A stretch of 64,000 bases of DNA, taken from positions 27,584-91,583 of the forward strand of contig CAWGUU010000018.1 of assembly GCA_963825765.1 (NCBI GenBank), in the 5' to 3' direction. Below the pieces are notes generated by a model. The model was not told the DNA's origin and did no database searches. It worked only from the letters and a program-made list of their open reading frames with translations. This DNA comes from CAWGUU01 sp963825765. Lineage in GTDB: Bacteria > Actinomycetota > Acidimicrobiia > Acidimicrobiales > AC-14. How positions within the stretch are numbered: position 1 is the first letter of the stretch; each line of letters starts with the position of its first letter. Positions 26,112 through 35,093 of this stretch are shown here, piece by piece. The position numbers were made by a program, and so were the translations under genes.

Positions 26112-26845
26112 GCCCACCCGATAGGGGCGGTACGGGTCACAGCGCGCAGGCCGCGCCCGACATGGGGGCGGAGCTGAACCGATTCCACGTGCTGGTGTTG
26201 GCCAAGGCCCCGGTCGCCGGAGCGGTCAAGACGCGCCTGTGCCCGCCGTGCTCGCCGGCCGAGGCGGCGGCGGTGGCTGCGGCCGCCCTGGCCGACACGC
26301 TCGACGCGGTGGCCGCGTGCGGGGCGGGCCGGCGCATCGTTGCCCTGTGGGGTGAGCCCGGCCCGTGGCTGCCCCCGGGCGTGGCGGTCGTGGCTCAGCG
26401 TGGTCGCACGCTGGGCGAGCGACTGGCCTGCGCCTGGGCCGACGCGGACGGGCCCGGTCTCCAGATCGGATCCGACACCCCCCAGGTCACGGCGGGCGAC
26501 CTCGACGACGCGCTGGCGCTGCTCGGCGGGGCGCCCGCGGGCGGACGCGAGCGGGCGGTGCTGGGGCCGGCCACTGACGGGGGGTGGTGGGCCATCGGGC
26601 TGCCGCAGTGCGACCCCGGCGCCGTCTTCGCCGGCATACCGATGAGCTCGTCCCGCACCGGGGCCTGCCAGCACCGCCGCCTGCTCGCGCTGGGCTTCGA
26701 CGTCCGCCTGGCCGCATCCCGACGTGACATCGATACGGTGGACGATCTCGTCGCGGTCGCCCACGACGCACCTGGCACACGCACCGCTGCGGTGGCCGAG
26801 ACCCTCGGCCTGACCGATCGAGCGTTCGGCACCGGGCTCCGCTGA
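26108..26845 (+). CDS. DUF2064 / TIGR04282-type glycosyltransferase-like protein
   Basis: A 245-residue protein of the family similar to a GT-A nucleotidyl/glycosyl transferase. It has VLAKAPVAGAVKTRLCPPCSPAEA near residue 30, GRTLGERLACAW, LQIGSDTPQVTAGDLDDAL (DxD-like metal site), and PATDGGWWAIGLP. A final RRDIDTVDDL motif completes the family pattern. Substrate unknown. Translationally coupled to the thioredoxin-like gene. Confidence 0.87.
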   Translation: MSPPDRGGTGHSAQAAPDMGAELNRFHVLVLAKAPVAGAVKTRLCPPCSPAEAAAVAAAALADTLDAVAACGAGRRIVALWGEPGPWLPPGVAVVAQRGRTLGERLACAWADADGPGLQIGSDTPQVTAGDLDDALALLGGAPAGGRERAVLGPATDGGWWAIGLPQCDPGAVFAGIPMSSSRTGACQHRRLLALGFDVRLAASRRDIDTVDDLVAVAHDAPGTRTAAVAETLGLTDRAFGTGLR

Positions 26846-26849
26846 TTGT

Positions 26850-27040
26850 CGCACCGAGCAGGCGCCGCCCCGACGGGCGTCGAGCAGCGAGCAGAACAGT
26901 GGCTCGGAGTCGAAGCGGGGCACGCACAGCCAGACCACCGCCCCGTCACGGCCCACGAGGGCCGCGGTCGTACCATCGCCGATGAGACCGAGGTCTTCCA
27001 GCGCGGGGTAGCCGTGGTAGTTCAGCGGGGCAGTCGTCAC
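26850..27040 (-). pseudogene. Glycoside hydrolase 15 N-terminal fragment
   Basis: Reads YHGYPALEDLGLIGDGTTAAL and VVWLCVPRFDSEPLFCSLLDA, the characteristic N-terminus of GH15 glucoamylase/trehalase-type enzymes. After about 60 residues homology ends at a joint near 26850-26860, where the frame runs into the antisense of the DUF2064 gene. About 90% of the gene is gone. Its GTG start overlaps the stop of another fragment's C-terminus (residues ending AAELRPGPLVVGLA at 27041-27150), a relic of an upstream operon partner. Confidence 0.75.
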
Positions 27041-27154
27041 GCCAACCCTACGACAAGGGGGCCCGGCCGGAGTTCGGCCGCGGGGACGATATCGTCGAGG
27101 GCCTCGACGTTGGCGGGATAGGCGCCGGCGGAGGAAAGCGTGCTTTCCCCAACT

Positions 27155-27623
27155 CGGTCCGGGTGAGGTGGACCTCGTCGCCGTGACAGCCTACGACGCC
27201 TTCATCCGGGAGGATCTCGACCCGTCCGCCGAACTCGATGCGGGCAGGGCCGGTGGCGTGGTCACGGGACCGCCGCAACATGGCACGGATCCTGGCCGCC
27301 AGTTCCTTCTCTCGAACGGCTTGGCCAGGTAGTCGTTCGCTCCCGCTTCGAGCCCGGCCACGACGTCGTAGGCATCGGTGCGGGCGGTGACCATGATGAT
27401 GGGAAATGCTGCGGCTCCGAATGGCCCGGCAGGTGTCGAAGGCGTTGCCGTCCGGCAGCATCATGTCGAGCAGCCCGCAGTCGGCCGGTCGGCGCTCGAA
27501 CCGGGTGATCGTCTCGCGGCCACCTGCGGCCTGGTGGACGTCGTAACCCTCGTCCTCGAGGAGGACCGCCGACTGGCTCCGGATGCTCTCGTCGCCCTCG
27601 ACAAGCAGAATGAGTCCGGGCAT
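27155..27623 (-). pseudogene. Response regulator fragment with multiple frameshifts
   Basis: Starts MPGLILLVEGDESIRSQSAV, with the receiver Asp region degraded to LLDMMLPDGNAF. After AIRSRS the frame changes: MVTARTDAYDVVAGLEAGA and NDYLAKPFE lie in a second frame (27300-27394). The first frame then resumes at KELAARIRAMLRRS and reaches the DNA-binding start VHLTRTELG, where homology stops. At least two indels and a 3' truncation mark it as a decayed OmpR-type regulator, similar to the intact one at 11746. Confidence 0.8.
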
Positions 27624-27772
27624 CCCACCATTGTCCCGCATCGAGCTGGGTTGTCCGAAGACGGGCGTCATGGCACGGCTACCGCCAGGACCCCGGCGTC
27701 TCGGTCGACCGTCTCCGCCCTCAACTCCTTGGCGGTCGCCTCGTCGAGTCCCCTAACCTCGCCGCTTCTTCG

Positions 27773-27798
27773 GTACTCTACCTGGGTATAGTAAGTAT
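27773..27798 (+). promoter_or_regulatory. CsoR-type operator and promoter, probably leaderless transcript
   Basis: GTACTCTACC joined to TGGGTATAGTA (27773-27793) closely resembles the published Bacillus CsoR operator in its TAC...GGGTAT.GTA pattern. The -10-like TATAGT at 27787-27792 overlaps it, and a start 7 nt later falls on the A of the ATG at 27799. This gives an autoregulated promoter with a leaderless mRNA. Confidence 0.6.
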
Positions 27799-28080
27799 AT
27801 GCCTGGATATGCCATGGACAAGGACGACCTGCTGAAGCGGCTGCGCCGGGTCGAGGGCCAGGTCCGGGGCCTTCAGCAGATGGTGGAGGAGGGCCGTTAT
27901 TGCATCGACGTCCTCACCCAGATCTCGGCCGCGACCAAGGCCCTACAGAGTGTGGCCATGGGCCTGCTCGACGACCACCTCCGCCACTGCGTGGCCGATG
28001 CGGTGGCCACTGGAGGTCCGGAGGCGGACAAGAAGCTGACCGAGGCCACCGCCGCCGTCGCCCGCCTGATCAGAAGCTAG
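27799..28080 (+). CDS. csoR: CsoR-type copper-sensing repressor
   Basis: A 93-residue helical DUF156/CsoR family regulator. The Cu(I) ligand set is visible: Cys in GRYCIDVLTQ (near 34) and His plus Cys in DDHLRHCVADAV (near 60-64). These repressors leave DNA upon binding Cu(I). Starts at ATG 27799, or at ATG 27814 (MDKDDLLKR), which is where many relatives begin. It precedes the copper ATPase by 12 bp. Confidence 0.93.
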   Translation: MPGYAMDKDDLLKRLRRVEGQVRGLQQMVEEGRYCIDVLTQISAATKALQSVAMGLLDDHLRHCVADAVATGGPEADKKLTEATAAVARLIRS

Positions 28081-28092
28081 GAGGAGGACCGC

Positions 28093-30234
28093 ATGCATCC
28101 CACCCACGACACAGCACCGACGGTCCACGACGACGATGGGATCGACACCGGAGTCGGACACCCAGACGGCCACGACCAGCCGGCGGGTGAGCACGGCGAC
28201 ACCGGGAGCCATGGAGGTCATGGTGACCACGTCGCCATGTTCCGACGGCGGTTCTGGTGGAGCCTGCTCCTGACGATCCCCCTCGTGGCTACCAGCCACA
28301 TGGTCATGGACTGGCTCGGCTACGAGATCGACTTCCCCGCCATGGCCTGGGTCGGGCCCGTCCTCGGCACCGGCATCTTATTCTGGGGTGGTTGGCCCTT
28401 CCTCTCCGGTGGATGGTCGGAGGTCCGCGGTCGTCGTCCCGGGATGATGCTCCTCATCTCCATGGCGATCACGGTGGCCTACACCGCGTCGCTGGCCACG
28501 AGCCTGGGATGGTTCGACCTCGACTTCTGGTGGGAGCTGGCGGCGCTGATCACGATCATGCTCCTGGGTCACTGGCTGGAGATGCGGGCCCTGGGCCAGG
28601 CCCAGTCGGCGCTGGCCGCCCTGGCCGCGCTGCTGCCCGACGAGGCAGAGCGGGTCCGCCCCGGCGGCGAGATCGAGACGGTGTCGACCTCGGTCCTCGG
28701 GCGCGCCGATGTGGTGCTCGTGCGGGCCGGCGGGCGCGTGCCGGCCGACGGCGTCGTCGTGGACGGCGAGGCCGAGCTGGACGAGTCCATGGTCACTGGC
28801 GAATCCCGCCCGGTGGCCAAGGGCGCCGGCGACCCGGTCATCGCCGGCACGGTGGTGACCGATTCGGCCCTCCGCGTCCGGGTGGAGGCGGTCGGCGACG
28901 ACACCGCCCTGGCCGGCATCCAGCGCCTGGTGGCCGAGGCCCAGGCATCTCGGAGCCGGGCCCAGGCCCTTGCCGACCGCTTCGCCGCCCTGCTGTTCTA
29001 TGTCGCGGCCGGCTCCGCGGTGGTCACCTTCGTGGGCTGGTGGGCGGCGGGCTCGCTCGACGACGCGGTGGTGCGCACCGTCACCGTGCTGGTCATCGCC
29101 TGCCCCCACGCCCTCGGCCTGGCCATCCCCCTGGTGGTCTCGTTGTCGACGGCCGTGGCCGCCCAGGCCGGCATCCTGATCAAGGACCGGCTGGCCCTGG
29201 AGCGCATGCGCACCGTCGATGCGGTGCTGTTCGACAAGACCGGGACCCTCACCAAAGGTGAGCACGCCCTCACTGCCGTGGCCGGGGTCGGCTTCGACGA
29301 GGATCAGGTCCTGCGCATGGCGGGTTCGGTCGAGTCCGACAGCGAGCATCCGTTGGCCCGGGCCATCGTGGCCGCGGCCCACCAGCGCGGCTCGGTGTCG
29401 CCCGCCAGCCAGTTCCGCTCCATCGTCGGCCGGGGCGTGGAGGCCACGGTTGACGGTCAGCGCTACGCCGTCGGGGGTCCCGCCCTGCTCCGGGAGCGTC
29501 AGCTCACCGAACCGGTTTCGCTGAAGGAGGCTGCCGATCAGTGGCGGTCGCGGGGCGCGGCGGTCCTCTACCTCGTGCGCGGGGACGAGATAGTCGGTGC
29601 GCTCGCCCTTGAGGACGAGATCCGGCCGGAGGCGGCCGAGGCCGTGGCCGAGCTGCGCCGGATCGGCCGGCGGGTGGTGATGATCTCCGGCGACGCCCGC
29701 CAGGTGGCAGAGTCCGTCGGTGCCGCCCTCGGGTTCGACGAGGTCATGGCCGAGGTCCTGCCCGAGGACAAGGACGCCAAGGTGGCCGAGCTGCAGGCCC
29801 GGGGCCTGCGGGTGGCGATGGTGGGCGACGGGGTCAACGACGCCCCCGCCCTGGCCCGGGCCGATGTGGGCATCGCCATCGGCGCCGGGACCGACGTGGC
29901 CATGGAGTCCGCCGGCGTCGTGCTCGCCTCCAACGATCCTCGGGCGGTGGTGTCGGTCATCCGACTGTCCCAGGCCAGCTACCGCAAGATGATCCAGAAC
30001 CTGGCCTGGGCCGCCGGCTACAACATCCTCGCCATCCCCCTGGCGGCGGGTGCGTTCTCGTGGGCCGGCATCACCCTGTCGCCCGCCGTCGGGGCCATCC
30101 TCATGAGCGGCTCGACCATCGTCGTCGCTCTCAATGCCCAGCTCCTGCGGCGCATCCAGCTCCGACCCACGACCTCTGCCGCCGATTACTCGCAGGAGCC
30201 ACATGAAGCTCTCCCGTCCGCTCGTAGCGCGTGA
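28093..30234 (+). CDS. copB: CopB-type copper-translocating P-type ATPase
   Basis: A 713-residue heavy-metal P1B ATPase. The N-terminus is His/Asp/Gly-rich (residues 1-46), replacing a CxxC domain. The membrane metal site is VIACPHALGLA (CPH, diagnostic of the P1B-3/CopB subgroup), the phosphorylation motif is DKTGTLTKG, the actuator loop is MVTGESRPV, the SEHPLARAI motif binds ATP, and the hinge is MVGDGVNDAPALARADVG. It is expected to export copper. AGGAGGACC lies before the ATG. Same operon as csoR. Confidence 0.95.
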   Translation: MHPTHDTAPTVHDDDGIDTGVGHPDGHDQPAGEHGDTGSHGGHGDHVAMFRRRFWWSLLLTIPLVATSHMVMDWLGYEIDFPAMAWVGPVLGTGILFWGGWPFLSGGWSEVRGRRPGMMLLISMAITVAYTASLATSLGWFDLDFWWELAALITIMLLGHWLEMRALGQAQSALAALAALLPDEAERVRPGGEIETVSTSVLGRADVVLVRAGGRVPADGVVVDGEAELDESMVTGESRPVAKGAGDPVIAGTVVTDSALRVRVEAVGDDTALAGIQRLVAEAQASRSRAQALADRFAALLFYVAAGSAVVTFVGWWAAGSLDDAVVRTVTVLVIACPHALGLAIPLVVSLSTAVAAQAGILIKDRLALERMRTVDAVLFDKTGTLTKGEHALTAVAGVGFDEDQVLRMAGSVESDSEHPLARAIVAAAHQRGSVSPASQFRSIVGRGVEATVDGQRYAVGGPALLRERQLTEPVSLKEAADQWRSRGAAVLYLVRGDEIVGALALEDEIRPEAAEAVAELRRIGRRVVMISGDARQVAESVGAALGFDEVMAEVLPEDKDAKVAELQARGLRVAMVGDGVNDAPALARADVGIAIGAGTDVAMESAGVVLASNDPRAVVSVIRLSQASYRKMIQNLAWAAGYNILAIPLAAGAFSWAGITLSPAVGAILMSGSTIVVALNAQLLRRIQLRPTTSAADYSQEPHEALPSARSA

Positions 30235-30624
30235 TCGCCATAGGCCTTGTCGACATGGCGTGCGGTGGCGCCTACAGGCCCACGACCAGCGCAGGCAACA
30301 AAGGGGCACCCGCACTGTCGAGTTGTCGATGGTAGACAACCGTTTCGAGCCCGCCGCCCTCACTGGGGGGCGGGCGAGAAGGTCAAGTTCGTCATCCGCA
30401 ACAACGGCAGCGTCGTCCATGACGCCTTCGTCGGCGATGCCGCCGCCCAGGCCATGCACGAGACCGACGCGATCGCCGCCGCCGCCGACCCCGTGGTCAC
30501 CGTCGAGCCGGGCATGACCGGCACGCTCACCCACACGTTCGACCAGGCAGGTGACGTCGAGATCGGCTGCCACGAACCTGGCCACTTCGCCGGTGGAATG
30601 AAGATGGATGTTGCGGTCTCCTGA
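30203..30624 (+). pseudogene. Cupredoxin lipoprotein, several frameshifts
   Basis: Starts MKLSRPLVA with AGGAG just upstream, overlapping the ATPase 3' end. A signal and lipobox (GLVDMACGGAYRP) appear only after a +1 shift near 30230, the strand VELSMVDNRFEPAALT after another shift near 30320, and the rest (GEKVKFVIRNNGSVVHDAF) after a third near 30366. The C-terminus GCHEPGHFAGGMKMDV carries the type I copper ligands Cys, His and Met. The product would be an extracytoplasmic copper-binding protein. The breaks are either decay or error. Confidence 0.7.
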
Positions 30625-30664
30625 CTGCCCGGGGGCAGCCCGCCCGGCGGCCGGTGGGGGGCGG

Positions 30665-31412
30665 GTGGTAACGCCCGACGATGGCGCGCACGGTCACAGT
30701 CGGGCAGGCCTTCTGCGCCGCCACCCGCTGCTATCCGCTCTCCTCGCGCTGACCCTGGGACTGGTCGGCATCTGGGGCGTCCGGCTCTGGCATCTCCAGC
30801 AAGAGGTCGATCGCTACCGCCGCTACTGGTCGCGGGCCAGGGGCGAGCCCGGTGGGATCCTCTACGTGCGCCCTCGGGGATTCGACCGCTCAGGGGATCG
30901 GTGCCAGTGGACCGGACAAGGGCTACGTCGGGTTGATCGCAGACCGACTCCGGGCGGCGAAGGGCCGCCCGGTGCAGGTCATCAACCTCAGCCGCACGGG
31001 GGCACGTGTCGACGACGTCGTCGCAGACCAGCTGCCGAAGCTGGCCGGGCTGACCCCCGACGTCGTCACCGTCGCGGTTGGCGGCAACGACATCCGGCAC
31101 TACGACGCCGTCCGCTTCCGCTCCGACGTCGATGCGTTGATCGCAGGGTTGCCGGCCGGCGCCGTGGTGGGCGACGTCCCGTGGTTCATGCACGGGGGCA
31201 CGGGGCGAGACTCCGCCGAGGCCGCCGCATATGTGACCCAGGTCGCCGAATCCCGAGGGCTGCCGGTCGCAGGGCTCCACGAAGCGATGCAGCGGAGGGG
31301 TTGGGCGAGCATGCTCACCGACTTCTCCGCGGACTGGTTCCATCCGAGCAACCGGGGCTATCGGATCTGGGCTGACGCATTCTGGGAGGCGGTGAACAAG
31401 CCCCGGCGCTGA
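30665..31412 (+). CDS. SGNH/GDSL-type hydrolase, frameshifted
   Basis: A membrane segment (LLSALLALTLGLVGIWGVRLW) follows a basic N-terminus. After GEPGGILYV the frame slips near 30860-30868, and the SGNH domain continues as ALGDSTAQGIGASG (block I Ser), LSRTGARVDDV (Gly/Asn block), VTVAVGGNDIRH (GGND, block III) and ADWFHPSNRGY (DxxH, block V). It is an extracytoplasmic esterase/lipase-like enzyme of unknown substrate. The catalytic domain alone (30852-31412) is intact. GTG 30665 is a tentative start. Confidence 0.75.
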
Positions 31413-31777
31413 CGGCGCTGAGACTCCCGCCGTCGCAGTTTCCGTGGCGGGCCTCAAGACATCCTGATCCGGGCGACCCAACTGCCTGGTCGGCGCGGTC
31501 CGAGGCCCAGGAGCGCGCCTCGAGGAGCCGGTACTGAGGGGTGGGCCGCCGACTGCCGCGTGGGAACCCGGCGCTTAACCCGTGGGGACGGTGACCAATG
31601 CATCGGGAAAGTCCGGGTCAACCCGTACATGTGAACCGCCCACGCACGCGCACTGCGTCCCGCTGCGGCCCGTAGGGGCGACGGCGGATCTGGCGGAGTG
31701 AGATATTCGAGGAAGGAGCTATTCGCGTCGGGAGCGTCGCCTGGGTGCTGTGACACCCGCCGGTTCCTGCTTGGACG
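31413..31777. other. Intergenic DNA before recombinase trio
   Basis: About 365 bp with no recognisable gene. It contains the left boundary of the recombinase element. I see no copy of the right-hand inverted repeat here, consistent with 5' truncation of the element. Confidence 0.5.
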
Positions 31778-32250
31778 AGCCCCTGCTGGCGAGGCTGGGT
31801 CTTCGAGCCGGGGAGGTCGCTGCCCTCGAGCTGGGTGACGTCGACTGGCGGGCCGGGGAGATCCTGGTGCGGGGCAAGGCACGACGCCAGGACCACCTCC
31901 CGCTTCCCGTCGAGGTGGGCGAGGCGCTGGTGGCCTACCTGCGCGACGGTCGTCCGTGCTGCCAGTGGCGGCAGCTGATCGTCACCCTCTACGCGCCCTT
32001 CCGGCCGATCCATCCCAGTTCCATCACCAACGTCGTCTATCGCGCCTGCCGGCGAGCCGGAATTGCCCGGGTTGGCGGTCACCGTCTGCGCCATGCCCTG
32101 GCCACCGAGATGCTGCGCCAGGGCGGGGACCTGATCGAGATCGCCCAGGTGCTGCGTCATTCCGACCTGGGGACCACCTCCGGCTACGCCAAAGTCGACC
32201 GGGTCGCGCTGCTCATAGTGGCCCAGCCCTGGCCGGGGACGGAGCGATGA
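31778..32250 (+). pseudogene. ritA': Tyrosine recombinase A of RIT-like trio, 5' truncated
   Basis: Only the catalytic C-terminal part remains: LGLRAGEVAALELGDVDW (first catalytic Arg), VRGKARRQDHLPLP (beta-hairpin Lys), GGHRLRHALATEMLRQ (HxxR) and IAQVLRHSDLGTTSGYAKVD (H and nucleophile Tyr). The N-terminal ~200 residues are absent. Its stop overlaps the ATG of the next recombinase (ATGA), the chain typical of recombinase-in-trio elements. Confidence 0.8.
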
Positions 32251-33176
32251 GCAGCTTCGCCGACCACGCCCAGGACTACCTGCGACTCCGACGGGCCCTG
32301 GGCCACGAACTGGCTGAGGCCACCCGGCTGCTCCCCCGCTTCGTGGCCCACCTGGACTCGGTCGGGGCCACGACCATCACCGTCGAGATCGCCCTGGCCT
32401 GGGTGCGGCGTCCCGACGCGGACCCGACGAGCTCCGTGTGGTTCCGGCGCATGACCGTGGTCCGGGGCTTCGCCCGCCACATGTCGGGCATCGACGCCGC
32501 CACCGAGGTCCCGCCGCTCGGGTTGGTGAGCTTCCGGCGGCACTGGCGGCCGCCGTTCATCTACTCCCGCGACGACGTCGTGGCGTTGATGGCCGAGGTC
32601 CCCCGGCACACCCCCTCACCCCTGCGGGCGGCGACCTTCCAGACCATGATCGGACTGTTGGCGGCCACCGGCATGCGGGTGGGCGAGGCCATCGGCCTGG
32701 CCCGTCGCGACGTGGACGCGGTCGGGGGAGTGATCACCGTCAGGGCCTCCAAGTTCAACAAGTCCCGGGAGCTGCCACTGGAGCCGACCACGGTGCACGC
32801 GCTCGGGGCCTATGCCGAGGTCCGAGACCGGTTCGTGTCGGCGCCCACCAGCCCCACTTTCTTCCTCTCCCGGGCCGGGACCCCGGTGATCTACACCGAC
32901 TTCGGAACCAAGTCCCGCATCCTGGTCGATGCCGCCGGGGTGGGGGCCGACTCGCCGGTGCGGCCCCGTGTCCATGACCTGCGCCATTCGTTCGCGGTCG
33001 CCACCCTGGTGCGCTGGTATCGGGCGGGCGAAGACGTGGGCGCCCTGCTGCCGAGGCTGTCGACCTACTTGGGCCACCTGTCGCCCGGCTACACGTACTG
33101 GTATCTGTCGGCTGCCCCCGAGCTGCTGGCCCTGGCCGCCGGCCGCGTGGAGGCGGCGGAGGCGTCCCGACCGTGA
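32247..33176 (+). CDS. ritB: Tyrosine recombinase B of RIT-like trio
   Basis: A 309-residue site-specific recombinase. A SAM-like N-terminal helical domain (1-110) precedes the catalytic domain with ATGMRVGEAIGL (Arg), ITVRASKFNKSRELPL (Lys hairpin), RVHDLRHSFAVATLV (HxxR), and YLGHLSPGYTYWYLS (H and Tyr). All catalytic residues are visible. It overlaps the flanking recombinase genes by 4 bp at each end. Confidence 0.93.
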   Translation: MSSFADHAQDYLRLRRALGHELAEATRLLPRFVAHLDSVGATTITVEIALAWVRRPDADPTSSVWFRRMTVVRGFARHMSGIDAATEVPPLGLVSFRRHWRPPFIYSRDDVVALMAEVPRHTPSPLRAATFQTMIGLLAATGMRVGEAIGLARRDVDAVGGVITVRASKFNKSRELPLEPTTVHALGAYAEVRDRFVSAPTSPTFFLSRAGTPVIYTDFGTKSRILVDAAGVGADSPVRPRVHDLRHSFAVATLVRWYRAGEDVGALLPRLSTYLGHLSPGYTYWYLSAAPELLALAAGRVEAAEASRP

Positions 33177-34161
33177 GCCTGCTCGCTCCCACCCTGCAGC
33201 TGTTCTTCACCGAGCGGCTGGCCAAGCAGCGCCAGGCCAGCCCGGCCACGGTGACCTCCTATCGCAACACCTTCCGGCTCCTGCTGCGCTTCGTGCAGGA
33301 GACCACCGGCAAGGCCCCCTCCACCCTGGATTGGGCCGACCTGGACGTCGAGGTGATCTCGGCCTTCCTGGACCACCTCGAGACCGACCGCCACAACAGC
33401 GCCCGCAGCCGCAACACCCGCCTGGCCGCGCTTCGTTCGCTGTTCCGCTACGCCGCCCTCCGCCACCCAGAGCACGCCCAGCTCATCGCCCAGGTGCTGG
33501 CCATCCCCCAGAGCGCTACGACAAGACCATCGTGGCGTTCCTCGAGCCCGAGGAGGTCGACGCCCTCTTGGCCGCTCCCGACCTGAGTTGGTGGGAGGGA
33601 CGGCGCGACCGGGCGCTGATGGCCCTGGCCGTGCAGACCGGCCTGCGCCTCTCCGAGCTGACGGGGATCCGCTGCGGTGACATCGAGCTCGGCAACGGCG
33701 CCCACCTGCGCTGCACCGGCAAGGGTCGCAAGCAGCGCTGCGTCCCGCTGACGGCCTCGACCGTCGCCGTTCTCCGGGTTTGGCGTCGGGAGCGGGGTGG
33801 CCTGCGTGATGATCCGCTGTTCCCCACAAGAACCGGGCGGCGCCTCAGCGACGATGCCGTCGAGGCCAGGGTCGCGACCCACAAGGCGACGGCCACCACC
33901 CGCTGTCCGTCCTTGGCCACCAAGCGCCTGACGCCCCACGTCCTGCGCCACACCTGCGCCATGGTCCTGCTGCGAGCCGGGGTCGACGTCGCCGTCATCG
34001 CCCTCTGGCTCGGGCACGCCGACATCCGCTCGACGCAGATCTACCTCCACGCCGACCTGAGCATCAAGGAACGAGCGCTCGCCCGCACCACGCCTGCGAC
34101 CTCCAAGCCAGGGCGCTACCGACCTCCCGACAGCTTGCTGGCGTTCCTCGAGAACCTGTGA
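33173..34161 (+). CDS. ritC: Tyrosine recombinase C of RIT-like trio, frameshift at a C run
   Basis: Starts GTG overlapping the ritB stop. The N-terminal domain reads FFTERLAKQRQASPATVTSY to AQVLAIP. It continues as RYDKTIVAFLEPEEVDALLAA only if one C is restored to the C5 run at 33505-33509. Catalytic residues follow: TGLRLSELTGIR, CTGKGRKQRCVPL, PHVLRHTCAMVLLRAG and WLGHADIRSTQIYLHAD. Repaired length is ~330 aa, the usual size of the third recombinase in RIT elements. Confidence 0.88.
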
Positions 34162-34269
34162 TTATCCCGACCTCGGGGGGCATGCCCGCTCACCAGCGGG
34201 GCCCCCCGCCGACTGGGCCGACGCGGCGCGGGCCCGAGCCACGTCGGGATAATCGCGAGGTCGGGATAA
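34162..34269. repeat. Terminal-type inverted repeat after recombinase trio
   Basis: TTATCCCGACCTCG at 34162-34175 is exactly inverted as CGAGGTCGGGATAA at 34256-34269, and a third partial copy TCGGGATAA lies near 34244. The left arm begins directly after the ritC stop. This is the expected position for the end-recognition sites of the recombinase element. Confidence 0.75.
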
Positions 34270-34301
34270 GTCCAGTTACTCCGAAATCGGGGTTACTGGA
34301 C
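34270..34301. repeat. 32-bp imperfect palindrome at element/IS21 joint
   Basis: GTCCAGTTACTCCGA (34270-34284), AA, TCGGGGTTACTGGAC (34287-34301). The arms match at 13 of 15 positions. It sits exactly between the inverted repeat of the recombinase element and the start of istB homology, so it may be the crossover or attachment site. Confidence 0.6.
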
Positions 34302-34590
34302 GACTTCGCCCTCCAGCCGATGGACGGCCTCGACACCTCCGACGTCTACGACCTCATCGTGGAACGGCACCGGGTGGCCTCCACCGTGGTCACCTCCAAC
34401 CGGGAGCCGATCGAGTGACTGGGCCAGATGGCCGACGCCCTGCTGGCCCAGTCGGCCATCGACCGGCTGCAGTCGGCGGCCTACGAGCTGGTGCTCGACG
34501 GCGAGTCATACCGCCGCCGCCAGAAGCCGGGCCTCGACGTCGGCTCGACCACGCCCCGCCCCCGCCGACGCCGGCGGCCGACGGCATGAC
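34302..34590 (+). pseudogene. istB': IS21 IstB-like ATPase C-terminal fragment with stop codon
   Basis: Reads DDFALQPMDGLDTSDVYDLI, VERHRVASTVVTSNREPIE, then an in-frame TGA at 34416-34418 where homologues have Trp, then MADALLAQSAIDRLQSAAYEL. This is the C-terminal third of IstB, the transposition helper ATPase of IS21. The N-terminal part and istA are absent, cut by the recombinase element. Confidence 0.85.
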
Positions 34591-34777
34591 CACGACGTTC
34601 CGGACGCAGGTGCTCTACCTCCCGCCGACGCCGCTCGGCCTGCTCCCCGGGCGATGGGCGGTCGAGCACCACTGCTCCCTCTGCCGGAGCAGGGTCGCTC
34701 CCGACGACCTCATCCGGCACGCACAGGATCACTCGGCCATGACCACCCAGGACGCAGGGCGCGACCGGGTTCCTTGA
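34586..34777 (+). CDS. Small putative zinc-finger protein of IS21 remnant
   Basis: A 63-residue open frame. HHCSLCRSRVAPDDLIRHAQDH has C-x2-C and H-x3-H spacing like a single zinc finger. It lies between istB and the IS21 right end, so it would be a passenger or accessory gene. Function unknown; it may not be expressed. Confidence 0.4.
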   Translation: MTTTFRTQVLYLPPTPLGLLPGRWAVEHHCSLCRSRVAPDDLIRHAQDHSAMTTQDAGRDRVP

Positions 34778-34830
34778 CCACAGCGACGGCATCGTCCATC
34801 ATCGCCAAGTCGGTGCTGGTGACCCCGGAA

Positions 34831-34882
34831 GTGGTCCCATGCCACTGGCGAAACGATGGTCCCATCGGGCTGGCGGGCGACA
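34831..34882. mobile_element. IS21-family right end
   Basis: Two related ~24-bp repeats, TGGTCCCATGCCACTGGCG and TGGTCCCATCGGGCTGGCG, run in the same direction and finish in GGGCGACA at 34882. Multiple terminal repeats ending in TGTCG/CGACA are typical of IS21-family ends. Confidence 0.65.
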
Positions 34883-35093
34883 TCACGGCGTCGAGCCCCC
34901 TCGTACAGGCGGTCACCCGGTCGTGTCCTCGACGCCGCCCGGACGGGGTTGGCCCGGACGAGGGGAAGACGTCGACGACATCCGCCGGGAGGTCGCCCTT
35001 CGTGAACGTGGGACAGGTCGGCCACCGGACGGCGCGCTCGCCGGCAGCTACAAGATGCCGACGGCTCGCTGCCGGTGGCGACTGGCCCGTTGC

